Below are positions 58,042 to 64,000 of a DNA stretch of 64,000 nt, piece by piece; within the stretch, counting starts at the first letter, position 1; each line of letters opens with the position of its first letter. This DNA comes from Methyloprofundus sedimenti (GTDB lineage Bacteria > Pseudomonadota > Gammaproteobacteria > Methylococcales > Methylomonadaceae): NCBI RefSeq assembly GCF_002072955.1, contig NZ_LPUF01000001.1, positions 653,001 through 717,000 on the forward strand, given 5' to 3'. A program made the translations under genes and the position numbers. A model generated the notes under the pieces. The model was not told the origin of the DNA. It searched no databases and worked only from the letters and a program-made list of their open reading frames with translations.

Positions 58042-58293
58042 ATGCGGATTAAATTCTTAAGCAGCAGCTTATTTCTAATTGTATTCACGGCATGCACAAC
58101 GAAAGTAGTCCAGGCACCTAAAACGGTAATGTTGGGTTCAGACCGGGATGCTCATGCATGCATTTCATCAGCAGGTTATAGATGGTGTGCGGTTACTCAG
58201 CAATGCGAACGCCCCTGGGAACTGGCAAAAATGCAGAAATTTGCCAACACACGGTCTGCATTTGATAAATATTGTGAAAATCCTGAGCAGTAG
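58042..58293 (+). CDS. Small lipoprotein of unknown function
   Basis: The 83-aa protein has a signal peptide with a lipobox-like FTAC (Cys near residue 18). The short mature part ends in GYRWCAVTQQCERPWELA, a motif I have seen in small lipoproteins and protease-inhibitor-like proteins. Four Cys remain after the lipid Cys. Function is unknown. Confidence 0.7.
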   Translation: MRIKFLSSSLFLIVFTACTTKVVQAPKTVMLGSDRDAHACISSAGYRWCAVTQQCERPWELAKMQKFANTRSAFDKYCENPEQ

Positions 58294-58356
58294 TCGCACT
58301 TTGAAGATCAGAGAACGTTATCAAACCACAATTAAATTTAATGAGTTGCAACGTAC

Positions 58357-59463
58357 ATGCAAACCATAAAGAAAAAGGAGAAAGTTTTCTTGAAGATATT
58401 GATGACAAATCAATTTTATAGAACTAATACGTCGACTGACAGAGTCTGGACAGCCCCCTTTGGCTGGATACATGTCTTGTTATTCTGTCTGTGTTTATTG
58501 ATAACAGAATCCTGTATTGCCGGTGAAAAGCAGGGGTTTATAAAAATTAAAGTTGATTTAAAGGTCTCTCAGTCATCACAAGTAGCAAAAATATGGATAC
58601 CTTATCCTGTTTCAGACGAGAATCAACTGATTGAAAATATGGCTATTAAAGGTAATTTTGTAAACTCTGCGGTTTATACAGAACCCCAAAGTGGCGCATT
58701 ATACTTCTTTGCTGAATGGCCGAAAGAAATTCAGGAAAAAGACATGGAAATGGGCTTTAAAGTAAGTACTAAAGAACGCAAAAATACAAATTTGCTAGAT
58801 ACAGGTGCGCCAGTTCCTCTTGAAATACAAAAGTATTTAGCGTCAGACTGGTGGGTTCCAACCGAAGGGCAGGTAGCAGAAATTGCCAATAGCATACAAA
58901 AAGACAAAACCGGCATTTTAGAGAAAGCACGCGCTGTTTATGACTGGGTGGTCGAAAACACCTATAGAGATCCTAATGTAAAAGGATGTGGTCTTGGTAT
59001 CGTCGAAGTTACTTTAAGTAAACGCAGTGGAAAATGTGCTGACCTAGGCTCTGTCTATGTGGCTTTGGCTAGGAATGTCGGCGTTCCGGCAAGAGAAGTG
59101 TTTGGTCTCAGACTGGGTAAAAAAGCAAACCAGGATATTACTGGTGGTTATCATTGCTGGGCAGAATTTTACTTGCCTGGTGCGGGCTGGATTGCAGTAG
59201 ACCCAGCTGATGTAAGAAAGAAAATGCTGGTTGATAAATTAGAGCTGGCCGATGTAAAGGAGCTTCGTGAATACTTTTTCGGAGGGGTTGATGCAGACAG
59301 AATGGTGCTCGAAACAGGCGGCAGAGGAATTACTTTACAACCTGCACAAGAATCTGAGCCTGTTAACTACCTGATGTATCCGTATGCAGAAATTAATGGC
59401 AAGGCATTAGATTACTTTGATCCGGAAAATTTTCGTTATTCAGTTCAATTTAAACAACTATAG
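58357..59463 (+). CDS. Exported transglutaminase-like protein
   Basis: The C-terminal half has the transglutaminase-like cysteine fold: KRSGKCADLGSVYVALARNVGVPAREVFGLR with the catalytic Cys near residue 227, GGYHCWAEFYLPGAGWIAVDPADV with His and Asp. A hydrophobic signal segment lies at about 38-57 (HVLLFCLCLLITESCIAG), so the protein is probably periplasmic. The start is uncertain: TTG at 58390 has the better ribosome site (AAGGAG), ATG at 58402 is also possible. The substrate is unknown. Confidence 0.83.
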   Translation: MQTIKKKEKVFLKILMTNQFYRTNTSTDRVWTAPFGWIHVLLFCLCLLITESCIAGEKQGFIKIKVDLKVSQSSQVAKIWIPYPVSDENQLIENMAIKGNFVNSAVYTEPQSGALYFFAEWPKEIQEKDMEMGFKVSTKERKNTNLLDTGAPVPLEIQKYLASDWWVPTEGQVAEIANSIQKDKTGILEKARAVYDWVVENTYRDPNVKGCGLGIVEVTLSKRSGKCADLGSVYVALARNVGVPAREVFGLRLGKKANQDITGGYHCWAEFYLPGAGWIAVDPADVRKKMLVDKLELADVKELREYFFGGVDADRMVLETGGRGITLQPAQESEPVNYLMYPYAEINGKALDYFDPENFRYSVQFKQL

Positions 59464-59528
59464 CACCTCACCAGACTGAGCCAGGCTTGAGTTTCCTTTG
59501 TTGTATTCTGCTAGTCTTCAAGTGAGCT

Positions 59529-60116
59529 TTAAGTAGCCCGTTTCTTGCGATACCAGAATACACCGAGCGCAATAAACGCCAGCGCAAAAACTATGCTGTT
59601 TGCCTGTTGTATATAGATAATAACGCTTTCACCATAGTGAAAATACAGCGTAAAGAAACTGATAGTCGAGATTGTACAGGCTAGCAAGTCGGACAAGGCA
59701 AATTTGATAAAATTCATTTTCCCCAGGCCTGCAGTTAAAAACAGCGCATTTCTAACGCCAAATGGGATGAACCGGCCTAATAATAAAGTAATCACCCCGT
59801 ATTTTTGATAGTACGCATGAATCTTGGAAATTCTTTCGTGAGACACCATATTGGCAAAAAAGCGGATCTCAAATATCTTTGGTCCGATAAACCTGCCTAA
59901 ACAGTATGAGATAAAATCAGAAAAAAAGGCCCCCAGATAAACAGCCATGAACAAGTGAGGCAAATAATCAGGGTGCTTGCTGGCCAAAAGAGCGGAAATA
60001 AAAATCATGACATCTTCAGATACTGGGATATTTAATCCAGCTAATAGCAACGCGCTAAAAATAATAAAATGGGCATGATGGATATGAGCGTGAATAAGTT
60101 GTATCAGTTCTTCCAT
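59529..60116 (-). CDS. DedA-family membrane protein
   Basis: The 195-aa protein has the DedA pattern: LAGLNIPVSEDVMIFISALLAS, GAFFSDFISYCLGRFIGPKIF near 65, and the GRFIPFGVRNALFLTAGLGKMN motif near 112, with four or five hydrophobic segments. DedA proteins are lipid flippase-like proteins required for membrane homeostasis. Function here is inferred from family only. Confidence 0.88.
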   Translation of the reverse strand: MEELIQLIHAHIHHAHFIIFSALLLAGLNIPVSEDVMIFISALLASKHPDYLPHLFMAVYLGAFFSDFISYCLGRFIGPKIFEIRFFANMVSHERISKIHAYYQKYGVITLLLGRFIPFGVRNALFLTAGLGKMNFIKFALSDLLACTISTISFFTLYFHYGESVIIYIQQANSIVFALAFIALGVFWYRKKRAT

Positions 60117-60874
60117 TGCTGTTTTTGTGTGTTTAAGCGAACAAAAATATTTTATATTATGCCTCGTTTATATGAGCGAGGGACTTGTTTTTTAGCTGAC
60201 CGGGAAAACGACGCTTTTGCAAATTGATTGATCTGATGCTCTTCAGACAATTTCAGTTAAAGACACATTTGGATATTCCTTTATCGAAGCCCCCTCAAAC
60301 CTAGAAACCGCAGTTGACCGCTATAAAACATAAGTGACTGAATATAAAATATAATGATCGTAAAGGCTTGTCACCTGTTGGATGATTCTACTCCGCTTCA
60401 CGGTTTTGTGGATAAATCTGAGCACGAAATACTGCGCTACAGCTCTTGCCAAGGACTACGGCCATTGCCTGCGAGCTGTGCCTTGTCTTTCATACGCAGA
60501 TTTTCCACAAAATCCGTAATCAACTGAGGTTTCTAGGTTAAATAGCCTTCGTATTACTGACTTAACAAAGCGGTATATGCCATCTTGCAGGCAAGCATTA
60601 TGCTTAAAGAAACTGTCACTTTTGTGTTGGTGTTATGGCTGTTTGTTTTAGTTGCTCATATTTATTTCTAATGATATTGTGAATCAGATTTTAAAATAGT
60701 CCTGTTATCTTAAACTATTCCAGGTTGGAGCAGCTTATGAAGCTCTGGTATATTAATTTAGTGTTACGCATAGCTAATGACTCATCTTGTGCAATATGTT
60801 AACAACCTCTTTTATCGGGTGTTTTTAAAAAGTAGAATATACATTAATTTACCGAAAAATATGAAAAATCACTC
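60117..60874. other. Gene-free stretch between dedA and the PqiA-like gene
   Basis: This 758-bp interval has no credible gene. It contains the palindromic element at 60298-60539. The remaining right part (60540-60874) is AT-rich and without recognisable motifs beyond scattered promoter-like hexamers. Confidence 0.65.
60298..60539. repeat. MITE-like element with 20-bp terminal inverted repeats
   Basis: AACCTAGAAACCGCAGTTGA at 60298-60317 and TCAACTGAGGTTTCTAGGTT at 60520-60539 match as inverted repeats in 19 of 20 positions. Nested inside are CGGTTTTGTGGATAAATCTG (60401-60420) and CAGATTTTCCACAAAATCCG (60497-60516), also near-complementary. The element encodes nothing. A half-repeat lies at 46588, so this is probably a dispersed family. 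Confidence 0.75.
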
Positions 60875-61489
60875 ATGAAAAAATACCTTCCAGCATTCCT
60901 GTTTATTCTGTCTATTGGCTTTTTAATTTCAGGCATTATTCAGCCTTTTATGACTATTAAGGCAGACATCAATAAGCAAGAATTATTCGATATTGCAGCG
61001 AAAGAATTTTTGCCGCCTGATCAGCAAGGTAATGATTTTATTCAACATATGTTGCAATCGGTATTACAGGAAGTTAATTTTGAAGGCTCTATTACAGCAT
61101 TTGAAATTACTCGCAGTTTATTAGAAACGATGAGTGAACTGATTTCGCATGATCATGTTATCGTTGGCTTGTTGATCGGTTTATTTGGTCTGGTTATTCC
61201 GTTTTTAAAGATTGTTCTTACGTTGATTGCTTTACTTTTAGCATCAGGAAAAACCAGAAATGATCTGTTATTAATCAACAGTGTGTTAAGTAAATGGTCT
61301 ATGTCTGATGTATTTTTGATGGCTATTCTGGTTGCCTTTTTTACGGTAAATGCCAATGCACAAACGATTAATACTATACAAATGAGTGCTAAGCTAGAAT
61401 CAGGTTTTTATCTGTTCGCTACTTATTGTTTATTAGCGATTATTGCGAGCCAGTTAATGCAATTCCAGAAAGAGAAAACTGAGGAATAA
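60875..61489 (+). CDS. PqiA-like (paraquat-inducible protein A family) membrane protein
   Basis: The 204-aa protein has four hydrophobic segments and the PqiA-type stretch LLLINSVLSKWSMSDVFLMAILVAFF near residue 130. PqiA-family proteins work with MCE proteins in lipid traffic between membranes. Here it is a half-size, stand-alone protein with no MCE partner nearby and lacks the zinc-ribbon start. Function is uncertain. Confidence 0.75.
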   Translation: MKKYLPAFLFILSIGFLISGIIQPFMTIKADINKQELFDIAAKEFLPPDQQGNDFIQHMLQSVLQEVNFEGSITAFEITRSLLETMSELISHDHVIVGLLIGLFGLVIPFLKIVLTLIALLLASGKTRNDLLLINSVLSKWSMSDVFLMAILVAFFTVNANAQTINTIQMSAKLESGFYLFATYCLLAIIASQLMQFQKEKTEE

Positions 61490-61740
61490 AGAGTGTCATG
61501 CGAAATCCATGCTGATTTAATAACAGGGCTTCAGAAGAATTAAGTATTGATACTGGAAATAGACGACAACTTGATATGATGCTTGTCGTTCAATGATCGA
61601 TTTAAATTGCGTGCTGGTGAAATTAATTGCAAACCTCCAAGAGGTAAACATTTGCACGGTATTATGTATCTTGCGTTATGATGGCGACTATATACTTTTT
61701 GGATATAAAAAACTTTGAATAAAAAAAGATTATTAAATTT

Positions 61741-64000
61741 ATGAGCAAAGACTCAGATAAAGGTTTGGACTTTAGTACCATAACCGACCCTTATGCACAA
61801 CGTGAGGCTGAGAAATATGAACAGCCGATACCTAGTCGAGAATTGATTTTACAACTGATCGAGAAAGGTGGGCGACCGATAGGGCGAAAGCAAATTGCGG
61901 AAGCGTTTGCACTGGAATCAGATGAGCAATTAGAGGCCTTACGTCGACGCTTAAGGGCTATGGAACGTGATGGGCAGCTATTGTTTAACCGCCGTCAGCA
62001 ATATTGCCTGGTTGATAATCATGATTTAATCCCGGGGCGAATCTTAAGTTACCCTGACGGTTTTGGCTTTTTAAAGCCTGATGACGGGGGGGAAGATTTG
62101 TTTTTATCTCCACGGGAAATGAATCGTGTGTTACATAATGATCGTGCCCTGGTGCGTGTTTCAGGAACGGATAGAAAGGGGCGTCGGGAAGGTAAGATCG
62201 TAGAAGTATTAGAGCGAAACACCAAACAAGTGGTCGGGCGCTTTATAAAAGAACATGGCGTGCAATTTGTGCAGCCGGATAATAAAAAAATCACCCAAAA
62301 TATTTTGATTCCTGGTGGCAAAGGAAATGGCGCTAAAAAAGGTGATATGGTTGTCGCGTCCATCATCGAACAGCCTACTTCAACAAGTCAGCCTATAGGA
62401 AAAATTACTGAAGTGCTAGGTGCGCATATGGCACCGGGTATGGAAATCGATGTTGCTATTCGCACTTATGATTTACCTAGCGTCTGGCCTGACGAAGTCA
62501 TTGAGCAGGTTAAGCCATTTAAAAAAGTGGTTTCCGAGGAAGCGAAGCAAGGCCGGGTTGATATACGCAATGTACCATTAGTTACAATTGATGGTGCCGA
62601 TGCGCGTGATTTTGATGATGCCGTTTTTTGTAGTAAAACGCCTAATGGCTGGAAGCTCCTGGTAGCGATTGCGGATGTATCGCATTATGTGCAACCGGGC
62701 AGTGCTTTAGACCTTGAGGCAAGAAACCGGAGCACCTCGGTTTATTTTCCTGAGCAGGTTATTCCGATGCTGCCCGAGATATTATCTAATGGGTTGTGTT
62801 CAATAAATCCTGATGAAGATCGTTTGTGCATGGTCTGTGAGATGATTATTAATGCTCAGGGACAAGTAACGCGTGCGAAATTTTTTGATGCAGTGATGTG
62901 CTCCCATGCGCGGTTAACCTACGATAAGGTATCCGCAATGCTGGAACATAATAATAGTAAATTAAGAAAACAATATAATGCTGTACTGCCTCATTTGGAG
63001 GAAATGTATGCTTTATATAAAGCCATGCGTGGGCAACGTGAAATACGTGGCGCAATGGATTTTGATACTCAGGAAACGCAAATTGTTTTTGCTGCAGACC
63101 GCAAGATTGAGAAAATTATTCCGGTACAGCGTAATGACGCGCATAAACTGATAGAAGAGTTTATGATTGCTGCGAATAGTACAGCAGCGCGTTATTTGAA
63201 TCGTAAAAAAATGCCGCGCTTATTACGTATTCATGAAGGTCCTTCAGAAGAAAAAATTCGTACATTAAAAACCTTTCTAGGTGAAGTGGGTTTGCATATG
63301 GGCGGGGGTGACAAACCAACTCCTGTTGACTATATGCATTTGACCAATAGCATAAAGGACAGACCAGATGCGCATTTAATTCAGACTGTGTTATTACGCT
63401 CTATGTCACAGGCAGTATATAGCCCTGAGAAAAAGGGGCATTTCGGTCTGGCATTAGAGGCTTATACTCACTTTACTTCACCTATACGTCGTTATCCTGA
63501 TTTAATGGTTCACCGGGCAATTCGGCATTGTTTACAGGGTAAAGCGCCAGAAAGTTTTTATTGTGGTTTTCCTGATATAACCACTCTGGGTGAGCATTGT
63601 TCATCTAATGAACGGCGTGCAGATGAAGCAACACGTGATGTGGTCAGCTGGCTAAAATGTGAATATATGCAGGACAAAATAGGCGAATCTTTTGCCGGTG
63701 TTATTTCTGCAGTTACCAGTTTTGGATTTTTTGTCGAGCTTTCTGATTTATATGTTGAAGGTTTAGTGCATGTGACGTCCCTGGGGCAAGATTTTTTTAA
63801 ATTTGATCCGACAAGTCACCAGTTAAAAGGTGAGCGAACTGGAGTATGCTATCGGCTGGGTGATAGCGTGAATGTAACAGTCATCAGTGTAAATCTGGAT
63901 GATAAAAAAATGGATTTTGATTTGGTCGGCATACCGCGCAGAGGTGCGCCGCAGTCTGTAGAAAAAAGTTCGAAAAAGCCTAAACATGATGATAAGAAGA
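61741..64000 (+). CDS. rnr: Ribonuclease R, truncated by the window end
   Basis: RNase R is a processive 3'-5' exoribonuclease that can degrade structured RNA and acts on tmRNA-tagged transcripts. The visible 753 codons contain an N-terminal helix-turn-helix (IPSRELILQLIEKGGRPIGR), cold-shock domains, the RNB catalytic motif VTIDGADARDFDDAVF near residue 281 with its Asp cluster, and the S1 domain start (GVISAVTSFGFFVELSDLYVEGLVH) near 650. The stop lies beyond the window. Confidence 0.96.
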   Translation, partial: MSKDSDKGLDFSTITDPYAQREAEKYEQPIPSRELILQLIEKGGRPIGRKQIAEAFALESDEQLEALRRRLRAMERDGQLLFNRRQQYCLVDNHDLIPGRILSYPDGFGFLKPDDGGEDLFLSPREMNRVLHNDRALVRVSGTDRKGRREGKIVEVLERNTKQVVGRFIKEHGVQFVQPDNKKITQNILIPGGKGNGAKKGDMVVASIIEQPTSTSQPIGKITEVLGAHMAPGMEIDVAIRTYDLPSVWPDEVIEQVKPFKKVVSEEAKQGRVDIRNVPLVTIDGADARDFDDAVFCSKTPNGWKLLVAIADVSHYVQPGSALDLEARNRSTSVYFPEQVIPMLPEILSNGLCSINPDEDRLCMVCEMIINAQGQVTRAKFFDAVMCSHARLTYDKVSAMLEHNNSKLRKQYNAVLPHLEEMYALYKAMRGQREIRGAMDFDTQETQIVFAADRKIEKIIPVQRNDAHKLIEEFMIAANSTAARYLNRKKMPRLLRIHEGPSEEKIRTLKTFLGEVGLHMGGGDKPTPVDYMHLTNSIKDRPDAHLIQTVLLRSMSQAVYSPEKKGHFGLALEAYTHFTSPIRRYPDLMVHRAIRHCLQGKAPESFYCGFPDITTLGEHCSSNERRADEATRDVVSWLKCEYMQDKIGESFAGVISAVTSFGFFVELSDLYVEGLVHVTSLGQDFFKFDPTSHQLKGERTGVCYRLGDSVNVTVISVNLDDKKMDFDLVGIPRRGAPQSVEKSSKKPKHDDKK

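Overview
The window is a chromosomal segment of a moderately AT-rich gammaproteobacterium. The evidence is the pst-phoU operon, the rpsU-yqeY-like-dnaG-rpoD macromolecular synthesis operon, hemCDXY, cmoAB, tsaD, rnr and a one-piece tmRNA whose tag reads ANDDNYSMALAA. The gene set would fit the methanotrophic Methylococcales, but no methane-oxidation gene is present, so anything below class level is inference.

Layout. 1-3375: phosphate transport (pstC end, pstA, pstB, phoU). 3596-7373: a LysR regulator, a small methyltransferase, a rhodanese and bipA. 7427-12554: hisBHAFIE followed by tatABC. 12555-12950 carries a long palindromic repeat. 12951-16708: a DUF3465 protein, pteridine reductase, folK, folB, plsY and tsaD. 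16822-21236: rpsU, a YqeY-like gene, dnaG, rpoD (broken by one missing A) and a CAU tRNA. 21335-24817: metK-ahcY-metF, the SAM/methyl cycle. 25030-33510: rsmE, a CPBP protease, yajQ, cca, a TauE/SafE permease, rubredoxin, guaB-guaA and tadA. 33757-35880: a small exported set (SIMPL, Dabb and cytochrome c proteins).

From about 35.9 to 45.5 kb the window is accessory DNA ending against the 3' end of ssrA. It holds a secreted-protein gene whose two halves differ sharply in base composition, an IS4 remnant, a YdjM-like membrane protein, and a stretch that looks like integron gene cassettes without an integrase. The candidate cassettes encode a DUF1761 protein, a patatin, a DUF6868-like membrane protein and a stand-alone HD-GYP protein, each followed by an attC-like site of roughly 40-65 nt. 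Two copies of one group II intron, one with a frameshifted maturase and one badly deleted, appear to sit inside attC-like sites. This is the most unusual part of the window.

After ssrA come a cold-shock gene with an in-frame TGA at the conserved Trp codon, gcvP and gcvT (no gcvH), hemC-hemD-hemX-hemY, cmoB-cmoA, hemF, a lipoprotein, a transglutaminase-like protein, a DedA protein, a 758-bp gene-free stretch with a MITE-like palindrome, a PqiA-like protein and the first 2.26 kb of rnr. All calls come from reading the sequence; no database search was run.
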